Shown: positions 1 to 6,946 of the stretch, one piece after another
Numbering within the stretch: the stretch's first letter is position 1
How the letters are laid out: the number at the start of each line of letters is the position of its first letter
Assembly: GCA_025997275.1 (NCBI GenBank)
Contig: BNUJ01000026.1
Span: 1 to 15,684, forward strand
DNA: 15,684 nucleotides
From: Deferribacterales bacterium
GTDB lineage: Bacteria; Chrysiogenota; Deferribacteres; Deferribacterales; JAISNW01
Direction of reading: 5' to 3'
Translations under genes and position numbers: made by a program
Notes under the pieces: model-generated
Databases searched by the model: none
Told to the model about the DNA's origin: nothing
What the model saw: the letters and a program-made list of their open reading frames with translations, nothing else

Positions 1-604
1 TTCCATAATTAAACCTAAACTCACACTCCTTTAGAAACAAGTTAAACTTGTCTTTCTGTATTCCGTTAAACTTCCGCATCTGCCTCTTAGCCTGATTCCA
101 AAAGTTCTCTATCCCATTTATATGGTTGTGTTCCCTCGCAAACTCCTTGCTGTGGTTAATCCTATAATGCTTAAACTCTGATACATCTAACGCATTATAA
201 CTGCGATAATAATCACTATAAACGATACTATCAGGTTTGACTTTACCCCGTATAATAGGCAACGAAGTTTGAGCTTTTGTATCGTCTACTACTTGTGAAT
301 AAACCTTGCCACCCCTCTCTAACAAACCAAAAACAGCCGTCTTACCCGCTGCCCCTCGTCCTCGCCTGCCTTTTCTGACACCACCAAAATAACTCTCGTC
401 AACCTCAATTTCGCCACACAAAAACGGAGAGTCTTTCTCAATGTTGTAACAGATTATTTGACGCAACTTATCATAAAACTTGATAGCTGTATTTCTGTTG
501 ACACTAGAAAGCTCAGCAGCAGTTCTAGCTGTAGCACCTGATATAAAAAAGTTAAACAAACTTTTTATTTGGCTACTAGATAGCCTACAATGCCTTAATT
601 TCAT
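1..604 (-). CDS. IS1595-family (ISXO2-like) transposase, 3' end outside the window
   Basis: This frame is read on the minus strand from ATG at 604-602 and stays open to the window edge (about 201 codons). It begins MKLRHCRLSSSQ. An N-terminal helix-turn-helix-like region is followed by a DDE-type nuclease core: the first catalytic Asp lies in EVDESYFGG, the second in VYSDYYRSYNAL, and the conserved C-terminal block is HINGIENFWNQAKR, which is characteristic of the ISXO2-like family. A second, 3'-terminal copy of the same gene at 11299-11487 shows that about 24 residues are missing beyond the edge here. No frameshift or internal stop is seen, so the visible part looks intact. A weak GGA lies a few bases before the start. 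The element abuts the broken ispF copy at about 661, suggesting it inserted into that fragment. Family assignment is firm; activity is unknown. Confidence 0.9.
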   Translation of the reverse strand, partial: MKLRHCRLSSSQIKSLFNFFISGATARTAAELSSVNRNTAIKFYDKLRQIICYNIEKDSPFLCGEIEVDESYFGGVRKGRRGRGAAGKTAVFGLLERGGKVYSQVVDDTKAQTSLPIIRGKVKPDSIVYSDYYRSYNALDVSEFKHYRINHSKEFAREHNHINGIENFWNQAKRQMRKFNGIQKDKFNLFLKECEFRFNYG

Positions 605-655
605 ACTTCCAATAGGATTAGTCGTGTTAGTAATATGTATAATGAGTTTGTGCTT

Positions 656-765
656 TTACCTTACTTTTTCCACCACACTCACTACCACCGCCGCTATCCC
701 CTCTTTGCGCCCAGTGAAACCTAGATACTCCGTTGTAGTTGCCTTTACGCTTACGTTAGATAGCT
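656..765 (-). pseudogene. ispF 3'-end remnant (duplicate of the end of the intact ispF)
   Basis: On the minus strand this stretch reads LSNVSVKATTTEYLGFTGRK and continues to EKVR then stop. It matches residues about 129-162 of the intact ispF at 1990-2490. The + strand bases 662-765 align without gaps to 2005-2108 with 11 mismatches (about 89% identity). Eight mismatches are silent and three change a residue (S to N, A to V, M to V). The homology ends at one side after the codon for Val162, where the IS flank begins and gives Arg-stop. At the other side an in-frame TAG stands where intact ispF has Glu, and the Fic gene ends 14 bases further on. It has no start and cannot make an enzyme. The mostly silent divergence implies it was a working gene in a different lineage before being broken. 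Confidence 0.85.
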
Positions 766-779
766 ATGCGCACGGGAAC

Positions 780-1904
780 TTATTCATTGACGTGTATTTC
801 TCTCCCCTCTGTTAAGTTTATCAGTTCAGGGAAAGCGTAAACACTTGCGGCACGACCGCTCCCTTTTTTGATTGTCGTAATGATTCCTGCGGTTTCTAAC
901 TTTCTGAGAATATCAAGCACGGTGCTTTTATACGTGCCCTCTATTTTCAGCATAATTTCCTTTGAGCTGATGATTGGCTTGAAAAATAGTGCGTCCAGCG
1001 TTTTTATAGCATAGCTAGAATTGGTTAAAGCCACAAGTTGTTCCCTTGTTTTCTTATAGAGGTTTAAGATAGCTTCTACCTTTATTGTGTTGATGTTTGC
1101 CTGCTCTATAACGGCGTTCAAAAAGAATAAGACCCACCCTTGCCAGTCATTATTTTGAGTGATGCCGCGTAGTTTTTGATAATATGTATCACGGTGTTCC
1201 TCAAAGTATTGACTGAGGTAAAATACAGGTTTCGTTAATATTCCCGTTTGATACAGAAACAAGGGGATGAGAATACGTCCTAACCGTCCATTGCCATCCA
1301 AGAATGGGTGGATAATCTCAAACTGAGCATGCAACACCGCTAGCTGGATAAAGACTTCCTGCTGCTCGCTGTTAATGTATTTTTCCCAAGCGTCTAACGC
1401 TGGCAACACCTTATCTGGCGATGGCGGAATATATAAAGCCTGTTCAATAGTTGCTCCATAAGCACCTATGAAGTTCTGAACTTTCCTAAATTCGCCACGT
1501 GCCTTGTTTGCTCCACGCACGCCAGAGAGCAATATTGTATGCAGTTCTTTCAGCATATTTAGGTGGATTACAGGAGTTTTCTCAAGCAATTCTTCTGCCC
1601 CAAAGAGGGTTTTGCGATAGTTCATAATCTCACGTATATCTCTATCTTCCTCTTGCGAGTAAGACTCGCCCGCCTCAAATTTGAATACATCGCTGAGCGA
1701 AGCTTGTGTACCCTCTATACGGGAGGACAAAACCGCCTCTTGCGTGGTCATCGGGGACAGCAATATGTGCGGGTTTGGTATAGACCGCAAAAGCCCATTG
1801 TAGAGCGATACAGATGCGTTAGCTCTCCCGATTGGAATCGCCAGTTTCTCCCAGTCAAGGCTGGTTATCGGCAACGCATGAGGGATAAATGATTTCAATG
1901 ACAT
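780..1904 (-). CDS. Fic-family protein adenylyltransferase with C-terminal winged helix
   Basis: The 374-residue protein carries the full Fic active-site motif HPFLDGNGRLGR at residues 199-210; His199 is the expected catalytic base and the Asn/Gly/Arg residues bind ATP phosphates. An inhibitory-helix motif SSRIEGT (residues 60-66; the S-x-x-x-E-G pattern) lies N-terminal, which in class II Fic enzymes lets a Glu block ATP binding until relieved. A Fic_N-type region precedes the core. Residues about 300-360 look like a winged helix-turn-helix, with KSTVLDILRKLETAGII as a recognition-helix-like stretch. Such proteins usually AMPylate themselves or other proteins, and the DNA-binding tail suggests it may act at its own promoter, where palindromes occur. 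The target is unknown and there is no separate antitoxin gene. It sits between two copies of the ispF 3' end, which points to acquisition by recombination. Confidence 0.92.
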   Translation of the reverse strand: MSLKSFIPHALPITSLDWEKLAIPIGRANASVSLYNGLLRSIPNPHILLSPMTTQEAVLSSRIEGTQASLSDVFKFEAGESYSQEEDRDIREIMNYRKTLFGAEELLEKTPVIHLNMLKELHTILLSGVRGANKARGEFRKVQNFIGAYGATIEQALYIPPSPDKVLPALDAWEKYINSEQQEVFIQLAVLHAQFEIIHPFLDGNGRLGRILIPLFLYQTGILTKPVFYLSQYFEEHRDTYYQKLRGITQNNDWQGWVLFFLNAVIEQANINTIKVEAILNLYKKTREQLVALTNSSYAIKTLDALFFKPIISSKEIMLKIEGTYKSTVLDILRKLETAGIITTIKKGSGRAASVYAFPELINLTEGREIHVNE

Positions 1905-1911
1905 AGAATAG

Positions 1912-1940
1912 ATTATACACTATACAAATTAGTTTGTGTA
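1912..1940 (-). promoter_or_regulatory. Candidate promoter of the Fic gene, possibly leaderless
   Basis: Reading the minus strand, TACACA (1940-1935) and a perfect TATAAT (1917-1912) are separated by 17 bases. The -10 box ends 7 bases before the Fic ATG at 1904, so transcription would start at or next to the start codon. No Shine-Dalgarno sequence fits in between. The palindrome at 1917-1944 covers the spacer and the -35 box. Confidence 0.55.
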
Positions 1941-1944
1941 GTGT
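1917..1944. promoter_or_regulatory. 12-bp-arm palindrome over the Fic promoter (candidate operator)
   Basis: ACACTATACAAA at 1917-1928 and TTTGTGTAGTGT at 1933-1944 are inverted repeats with one mismatch and a 4-base centre (TTAG). The site overlaps the candidate -35 box and touches the -10 box, the position expected for a repressor of this gene. The winged-helix tail of the Fic protein is the nearest candidate binder; that is inference. Confidence 0.5.
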
Positions 1945-1950
1945 AAATAC

Positions 1951-1985
1951 AAAAAAACACTACACTAAACATTTAGCGTAGTGTT
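1951..1985 (-). terminator. Intrinsic terminator of the hemL-dnaA-ispF operon
   Basis: On the minus strand, 5 bases after the ispF stop codon, arms 1985-1972 and 1969-1956 pair over 14 positions with one mismatched/wobble position and a very short loop, and are followed directly by a run of seven T (1957-1951). The + strand has no T-run after the hairpin, so it acts for the minus-strand operon. Its arms resemble those of the neighbouring palindrome at 1917-1944 (shared ACACTA/TAGTGT). Confidence 0.8.
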
Positions 1986-1989
1986 GAGA

Positions 1990-2490
1990 CTACGAATAAA
2001 AGACTACTTTTTCCACCATACTCACTGCCACCGCCGCTATCCCCTCTTTGCGCCCAGTAAAACCTAAATATTCAGTAGTAGTTGCCTTTACGCTCACGCT
2101 GGATAACTCTACATTCAGCGCATGGGCTAGCCGTTCACACATGGCAGATACGTGTGGCGACATCTTTGGCTCTTGCGCTATAATAACTACATCGGTATTA
2201 GATACCTTGTAGCCCTCTTTATTGACTAGACTAACCACTTCCTCTAATAGTTTTATACTATCCGCACCTTTATACTTAACATCGCTATCAGGGAATAACT
2301 GCCCTATGTCTTTGCCTAGACACACGCCAGCGAGGGAGTCTATCACCGCATGCACCACAACATCGCCATCACTATGCGCTACAAGGGAACGGATATAAGG
2401 CACCGCCACCCCGCCTAAAATTAACTTATCACCGCTATTGCTAGCAGTGGCAAATGCGTGTGCATCAAAACCTATGCCCACTTTAAGCAT
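1990..2490 (-). CDS. ispF: 2-C-methyl-D-erythritol 2,4-cyclodiphosphate synthase
   Basis: This 166-residue protein makes the cyclic diphosphate intermediate of the MEP (non-mevalonate) isoprenoid pathway from the CDP-methylerythritol 2-phosphate, in the cytoplasm. The divalent-metal ligands are visible as GFDAH (Asp9, His11) and His48 in HSDGDVVVHAV. The family block KATTTEYLGFTGRKEGIAA (residues 135-153) binds the cytidine nucleotide. Length is normal for IspF, with a few extra C-terminal residues. The ATG at 2490 overlaps the end of dnaA by 8 bases, so translation is probably coupled. ispD, often next to or fused with ispF, is absent. A terminator follows at once. The last 34 codons exist a second time as the remnant at 656-765. 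Confidence 0.96.
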   Translation of the reverse strand: MLKVGIGFDAHAFATASNSGDKLILGGVAVPYIRSLVAHSDGDVVVHAVIDSLAGVCLGKDIGQLFPDSDVKYKGADSIKLLEEVVSLVNKEGYKVSNTDVVIIAQEPKMSPHVSAMCERLAHALNVELSSVSVKATTTEYLGFTGRKEGIAAVAVSMVEKVVFYS

Positions 2491-3862
2491 TGCTATGCAC
2501 TCGCTTTTCTATATTTGCTATGACATTTTTTAGCACATCGTCAGTTTCTAATCTTTTAGTTATTTTTTCAACGGAATGCATCACAGTGGTATGGTCACGC
2601 CCGCCAAAGTGTGCCCCAACCTCCTTTAACGACATTCCTAGCCGAACACGCATTAGATACATCGCCACCCCGCGCGGAACCACTATAGCCTGTGTCCGCT
2701 TGTCAGACGATAAATCTTGCACTTTTACGCTAAATGCATCAGACACAGCCATTATCATTTTCTCTGGACTAACGATAATACCTGTCTGTTTCAAGTTTTT
2801 AGCCAATACTCGCTCGGCAAATTCTATTGACAGTGTCTCCCCCTCAAAGGACGCATGCAATTCCAGCTGTTTCAACGCTCCAATCAGTTCTCGTCCATTA
2901 GTAGCCGCTAAATTATCTGCTAAAAACACCAATAAATCGTTATTTATCTTTAATCCTAGTTCATCAGCTTTTTGTGCAAGTATTGCCACGCGTTCATCGG
3001 CACTAGGGGACATAATTTCCGCCTGAAATCCGCTGGCAAACCTGCTACGCATACGTTTATCCATATTGATAGCATGCGGGGATTCATCGGACGTGATAAT
3101 AATTTGCCTCTCTCCAAGCTGTAAATCATTAAATACATAGAAAAACATCTCAAGGCTTTTAGCCTTATCTTTCAAAAATTGTATGTCATCAAAGAGTAGT
3201 AGGTCTGCCGAACGATATTTTTCACGCAGCTTATCAACGTTATCTTGGACTTGCCCTTTCTCTACTCTCATCGCATTAGATACCTCACGCACAAACTCAT
3301 TCGCCTCTACATATAGCACGCGCATTTTGGGGAATCGCTCTTGTAACTTATTAGACACGGCATGCATCAGATGTGTCTTGCCCAACCCCGTATCGCCATA
3401 GATAAACAGCGGATTATAGACGCTCAAATTGCCCGCAGATACCGTCTCTGCCGCCCTGTATGCCGCCATATTGCTGTCGCCAGAGACAAAGTTGTCAAAC
3501 GTAAAAGCATTATATAGCGAGCCTACCCATGTGTTAGAGGCAGGTAGCTTGCCCGACACATTCCCTTTAAGCGACTTGACAGGGGAGGTTTGTTCAAATG
3601 TCTTCTCCCCAGCCGATTTGTCCTCTATAAAGATTAGTTCAGCGTCAACGGCAAATTTTTTCAAGATTTGCTTGATTTTAACAAGATAGTTTTGCTCAAC
3701 GAATACTTTAACAAAATGATTTGGAGCAGACAGCGTTATCTTATCGCAAGAGGCTTCCACCAGCTTGATGGGGCGCAACCACCTATCAACATATTTAACA
3801 TCAACCTCTTTTGATATGGCGGCTAGCACGCTATCCCACAGGTTAGTATTGACACTACTCAA
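2483..3862 (-). CDS. dnaA: Chromosomal replication initiator protein DnaA
   Basis: The 459-residue protein has the four-domain DnaA plan. Residues 1-80 form the N-terminal interaction domain; about 80-110 is a short variable linker. The AAA+ ATPase follows, with Walker A GDTGLGKT (156-163), Walker B LLLFDDIQFL (221-230; Asp225/Asp226), sensor ITSDESP and the arginine-rich RMRSRF. The C-terminal DNA-binding domain carries the family signature FGGRDHTTVMHSVEKI (419-434). It opens the replication origin by binding DnaA boxes. The start is TTG at 3862, 2 bases after the hemL stop, with AAGGGG upstream inside hemL. No dnaN, recF, gyrB or rpmH lies next to it; it is sandwiched between hemL and ispF. 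I see no cluster of DnaA boxes near it, so this is probably not oriC. Confidence 0.97.
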   Translation of the reverse strand: MSSVNTNLWDSVLAAISKEVDVKYVDRWLRPIKLVEASCDKITLSAPNHFVKVFVEQNYLVKIKQILKKFAVDAELIFIEDKSAGEKTFEQTSPVKSLKGNVSGKLPASNTWVGSLYNAFTFDNFVSGDSNMAAYRAAETVSAGNLSVYNPLFIYGDTGLGKTHLMHAVSNKLQERFPKMRVLYVEANEFVREVSNAMRVEKGQVQDNVDKLREKYRSADLLLFDDIQFLKDKAKSLEMFFYVFNDLQLGERQIIITSDESPHAINMDKRMRSRFASGFQAEIMSPSADERVAILAQKADELGLKINNDLLVFLADNLAATNGRELIGALKQLELHASFEGETLSIEFAERVLAKNLKQTGIIVSPEKMIMAVSDAFSVKVQDLSSDKRTQAIVVPRGVAMYLMRVRLGMSLKEVGAHFGGRDHTTVMHSVEKITKRLETDDVLKNVIANIEKRVHSNA

Positions 3863-3864
3863 AG

Positions 3865-5127
3865 CTATAGCCCCCTTACCACTTCGTAATGTGCCTTTAT
3901 GGTAGTATCAAGAGCAGTATCACTCAGTGCCGCACATGCGAACATAGCTTCAAACTGTGCTGGGGCTAGCGCAATGCCGCGCTCTAACATTCCGTGAAAG
4001 TATTTTGCATATAGCTTTGTATCACTTGTCATAGCAGACTTAAAGCTATCTACTCTTTTATCAGTGAAAAATAGGCAAGCAAGCGAACCTACCGCATTAA
4101 AGGCATAGTTTTTGCCCAGTTTCTTCAAATTATCCGCAAACCCCGCCCACAAAATCGTTGCTTTCTTATTCAATTTCTCATAAAAATTAGGCTCTTGCAA
4201 CTTTTTAAGCGTAGCAAGCCCTGCGGTCATAGCCAGCGGATTGCCCGATAGTGTGCCCGCTTGATAGACCGCCCCAGATGGCGACACCAGCTCCATTATA
4301 TCCCGCCTGCCACCATAAGCTCCCACTGGTAGCCCGCCACCTATTATCTTGCCAAGAGTAGTTAAATCAGGCATTACGTTGTAATATTCCTGTGCCCCGC
4401 CTGCTGATAGCCTAAAGCCTGTAATAACCTCGTCAAATATTAACAGCGCACCCTCTCTAGTTGTTAAATCGCGCAACGCTTGCAAAAAGCCCTCTTTCGG
4501 TAGCACCACGCCCATATTGGCGGCAACAGGTTCTACGATAAGACAGGCTATCTGCCCGCTATATTTATTGAATAGTGCCTCAACAGAGGCTATATCGTTA
4601 TAATCTGCTACTAATGTATTTTTTGTAATGTCCGCAGGCACGCCCAGACTAGACGGCTGTGCCAGTGTGAGCATTCCGCTACCACCCTTGACGAGCAAGC
4701 TATCTGAATGCCCGTGATAGCAACCTTCAAACTTTACAATTAAATTTCGTCCGGTGAATCCCCGTGCAACACGAATGGCACTCATCACCGCCTCAGTGCC
4801 TGAGCTAACCATACGTACCATATCAACTGATGGTAGCATTTCACAGGTTAACTCCGCTAACTCTACCTCTAAAAGAGTCGGTGCGCCATAGCTAACGCCC
4901 CTATCAACTGCAGCTTTCAGTGCAGCGTTAATGCTAGGTTCATTATGCCCTAGTATCATAGGACCCCAGCTGGACACGTAGTCTATATACCGTTTGCCGT
5001 CCGCATAAATGTAGGCACCATCCGCCCGCTCTACAAAATACGGCTCACCTCCGACAGAGCCGAAAGCGCGGACAGGGCTGTTGACCCCGCCCGGAATAAC
5101 CAGCTTGGCACGCTCAAATATGGTCAT
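3865..5127 (-). CDS. hemL: Glutamate-1-semialdehyde 2,1-aminomutase
   Basis: This PLP enzyme converts glutamate-1-semialdehyde to 5-aminolevulinate in the C5 route to haem and other tetrapyrroles. The 420 residues match the usual family length. Diagnostic segments are the N-terminal IPGGVNSPVRAF (11-22), SSGTEAVMSAIRVARG, the cofactor-binding FDEVITGFR (231-239), and TTLGKIIGGGLPVGAYGG, whose Lys260 should form the Schiff base with PLP. The ATG at 5127 is preceded by AGGA. It lies 9 bases after the DUF1207 gene and 2 bases before dnaA, so it is the middle of a co-transcribed set. The GabT/aminotransferase III family is related, but the N-terminal and Lys-region motifs support HemL. Confidence 0.96.
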   Translation of the reverse strand: MTIFERAKLVIPGGVNSPVRAFGSVGGEPYFVERADGAYIYADGKRYIDYVSSWGPMILGHNEPSINAALKAAVDRGVSYGAPTLLEVELAELTCEMLPSVDMVRMVSSGTEAVMSAIRVARGFTGRNLIVKFEGCYHGHSDSLLVKGGSGMLTLAQPSSLGVPADITKNTLVADYNDIASVEALFNKYSGQIACLIVEPVAANMGVVLPKEGFLQALRDLTTREGALLIFDEVITGFRLSAGGAQEYYNVMPDLTTLGKIIGGGLPVGAYGGRRDIMELVSPSGAVYQAGTLSGNPLAMTAGLATLKKLQEPNFYEKLNKKATILWAGFADNLKKLGKNYAFNAVGSLACLFFTDKRVDSFKSAMTSDTKLYAKYFHGMLERGIALAPAQFEAMFACAALSDTALDTTIKAHYEVVRGL

Positions 5128-5136
5128 AATTGCATC

Positions 5137-6210
5137 CTAATATAGATGGAAGCCTATGCCGTAATAGGTAACCTTGTTTTCATAGAACTGTCCCAACTGC
5201 GAATAGCCCGTGTAAGCCTCAAATGTAAGGAATGTATTTTCAAACGTTTCTATGCCCACCGTAAATGAATAGGATGGGGTAAAGTCGGTGGTCTGAAAAC
5301 CTTTTACATCTAAACCAACTATTATACTTGGAGCTTGTGAATACTCTGACTTGATATACATATCCATCCCAGCATGCCACATCCAATACTCATAATCCCT
5401 AGGTGCATGGTCAGGCATAAACCCGCCACCGGCATATATCCTAAACCAGCTATTAGGTTCTACGGCAGCCAGCACCTCTAACATCTCATAGCTGAGATTA
5501 ACACGCTTAAAGTGAGCACCGCCCGCGTCTTCTTCGGCTTCTTTTCGCAACAAATATTCATCGCCCACGTGCGTGCTCTCGTGGAAAAAGCGCGTTATAA
5601 TAGTGAACCCTGGAAAAGCAAATGTGAGCGGAATACCTACCATGTAGTCGCTGTTGATAAGCGTTGTAGTGGAGCTTGTGGTGGAATCCTTATACAAATC
5701 CATAAATAAATTTACACGCCCCTGCAAACCAACTTCAGTGTAGGTATAATCACCAGCACCCGTCCTGATTAGTGAAAACGTGCCGCCAATATCACCTTCC
5801 ATGCCCTTATTAAACACAGCACCTTCTTTCTCGTAAGAGTAATTATGGTAGGCTACGTGAAATTTAGGCCATTTAGGGTCTGCCACCAACGGTCTAAACA
5901 ATGGTTCTCTGAATCTACGCCACTTGGTGCCGATACGTGCAAGCTCCTCATCGCTGACGACCTTGATAGTGTCTATCCCTTTCAGCTGTGATAATTCATC
6001 TATTATAGCATCATACTGGCTATCGTTTCGCACGCTCTGCGGGATAAACAGCTCCCTGCCGCGCACTTGCACGCTAGTATCCAGTCCGTACTTCCCTTTC
6101 AACAGGGCAGTCGCATAACCGCTCAAATACTGGTCATCGTTTGCTGCTATCGCAGTGCCACTAAATAACGTGAACATAAATATCAGTATGCTAAATATCC
6201 GTAGTTTCAT
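5137..6210 (-). CDS. DUF1207-type predicted outer-membrane barrel protein (copy 1)
   Basis: The 357-residue protein starts with a good signal peptide (MKLRIFSILI..., cleavage likely after AIA at 20-22). The mature part has an N-terminal domain with LFIPQ and LFRPLVADPKWPKFHVAYH, which matches what I know of DUF1207. A series of alternating hydrophobic/aromatic strands follows, ending in FHLY-COOH, as in outer-membrane beta-barrels. A conserved FHESTHVGDEY block lies at 209-219. The copy at 6947-7981 shares the same architecture and many identical blocks (roughly 45% by eye). It is preceded by AGGAG, starts at ATG 6210, and lies 9 bases after the pagL-like gene and 9 before hemL. Function is unknown; the H-x-S pattern at His210/Ser212 invites comparison with outer-membrane lipid hydrolases. 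Confidence 0.8.
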   Translation of the reverse strand: MKLRIFSILIFMFTLFSGTAIAANDDQYLSGYATALLKGKYGLDTSVQVRGRELFIPQSVRNDSQYDAIIDELSQLKGIDTIKVVSDEELARIGTKWRRFREPLFRPLVADPKWPKFHVAYHNYSYEKEGAVFNKGMEGDIGGTFSLIRTGAGDYTYTEVGLQGRVNLFMDLYKDSTTSSTTTLINSDYMVGIPLTFAFPGFTIITRFFHESTHVGDEYLLRKEAEEDAGGAHFKRVNLSYEMLEVLAAVEPNSWFRIYAGGGFMPDHAPRDYEYWMWHAGMDMYIKSEYSQAPSIIVGLDVKGFQTTDFTPSYSFTVGIETFENTFLTFEAYTGYSQLGQFYENKVTYYGIGFHLY

Positions 6211-6219
6211 ATTCCGCTC

Positions 6220-6810
6220 CTAATAGGTATATAGTAGTGTAAATCCTTCAAAGTTCTGTCCATGGTTAGGCTGTTCCACATCGCCATTGGAGAAGTGTCT
6301 TGTATTTAATTCAATAGCGAACTTGCCCCACCGATAGCCCATAAACATCTTTGCGCCAAATGTCATACGAGAACCGTTTCTGGCAGTCATACGCTGTCCT
6401 ACATAAACACCGCCACCCAGTCCATAATAAAAACGCCCAATTGTTATAAGCTGCATATCAAGCGACAGTCCAATTAACTGCTGGTCGTATGATGACATGC
6501 TATCAGTACCATTGTCAGTCATGCCAAACCCAAACCACTGCATAAGCTCAACATTGCGCCTAGACGGGACGCGGAAGAACGTGTCAGGCTGGCTATACTG
6601 TAGTTGAACCATCCAAAAGTCTTCGTCCTCCCAAGCAGCACCAGCTAAATGCTTTAAGCCACCCTGCCCATCAGACCGACCGCCATACGTAGAGATTTGG
6701 CTCTGGTATTCCCCCAACATCACGTTGTTCGGGTTAGCGCAGCCAACGCCAGACACAGGTAGCAAAAGCAATACCAATGTGAATTTTATAGCTTGTTTAA
6801 TTCGTTTCAT
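6220..6810 (-). CDS. PagL-like acyloxyacyl hydrolase (lipid A 3-O-deacylase family)
   Basis: PagL-family enzymes are outer-membrane barrels that remove an ester-linked acyl chain from lipid A. This 196-residue protein has an N-terminal export signal (MKRIKQAIKFTLVLLLLP) followed by Cys24; the preceding VSGVG is a poor lipobox, so lipoprotein status is uncertain. Barrel-like strands such as FYYGLGGGVYVGQR and FGAKMFMGYRWGKFAIEL lead to the C-terminal family motif RHFSNGDVEQPNHGQNFEG (171-189). His172 and Ser174 match the PagL catalytic His and Ser. The acidic residue found 14 positions after the His in the Pseudomonas enzyme is Asn186 here, with Glu188 two further on. The protein ends in an aromatic residue, as barrels do. 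It is the first gene of the operon leading to hemL and dnaA. An AGGAG lies 16 bases from the ATG, unusually far. Confidence 0.78.
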   Translation of the reverse strand: MKRIKQAIKFTLVLLLLPVSGVGCANPNNVMLGEYQSQISTYGGRSDGQGGLKHLAGAAWEDEDFWMVQLQYSQPDTFFRVPSRRNVELMQWFGFGMTDNGTDSMSSYDQQLIGLSLDMQLITIGRFYYGLGGGVYVGQRMTARNGSRMTFGAKMFMGYRWGKFAIELNTRHFSNGDVEQPNHGQNFEGFTLLYTY

Positions 6811-6852
6811 AGTGTGTTCTAAAATACTCCTTAAAGATACAGGCTATTCGCA

Positions 6853-6881
6853 ATCATAAAGGATTTTCTGACAGCTGACAA
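6853..6881 (-). promoter_or_regulatory. Promoter of the pagL-like/DUF1207/hemL/dnaA/ispF operon
   Basis: On the minus strand TTGTCA (6881-6876) and TATGAT (6858-6853) are each one base from the sigma-70 consensus and are exactly 17 bases apart. The predicted start near 6846 gives a leader of about 36 bases before the ATG at 6810. No other strong promoter was seen before ispF, so this may drive all five genes. Confidence 0.65.
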
Positions 6882-6889
6882 GATAAATA

Positions 6890-6917
6890 TTGCAAAATAC
6901 TGATAGACCGCTATTAT
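6890..6917 (+). promoter_or_regulatory. Promoter of the second DUF1207 gene, divergent
   Basis: TTGCAA at 6890-6895 and TATTAT at 6912-6917 are 16 bases apart. A start near 6924 leaves about 23 bases before ATG 6947. Its -35 box is only 8 bases from the -35 box of the minus-strand promoter, so the two share one control region. Confidence 0.45.
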
Positions 6918-6946
6918 ATACATATCTTTTTAATGAGGTGAATATA

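Noticed and set aside
480..815. A + strand open frame of 111 codons
   Set aside because: It runs opposite to the transposase start, the ispF remnant and the end of the Fic gene, which explain the sequence better; no ribosome binding site.
780..1904. Fic gene as the toxin half of a two-gene toxin-antitoxin pair
   Set aside because: The inhibitory motif is within the same protein (class II, N-terminal) and no small partner gene lies beside it.
2490..3026. A + strand frame of 178 codons
   Set aside because: It is antisense to dnaA, which has complete domain motifs; serine-rich composition is typical of a shadow frame.
2483..3990. Replication origin next to dnaA
   Set aside because: There is no intergenic space around dnaA, no DnaA-box cluster and no AT-rich unwinding region was seen; dnaN, recF, gyrB and rpmH are absent.
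6890..6946. An upstream TTG start extending the second DUF1207 gene by 19 codons
   Set aside because: The TTG is part of the -35 box of its own promoter, and ATG 6947 has a well-placed GAGGTG.
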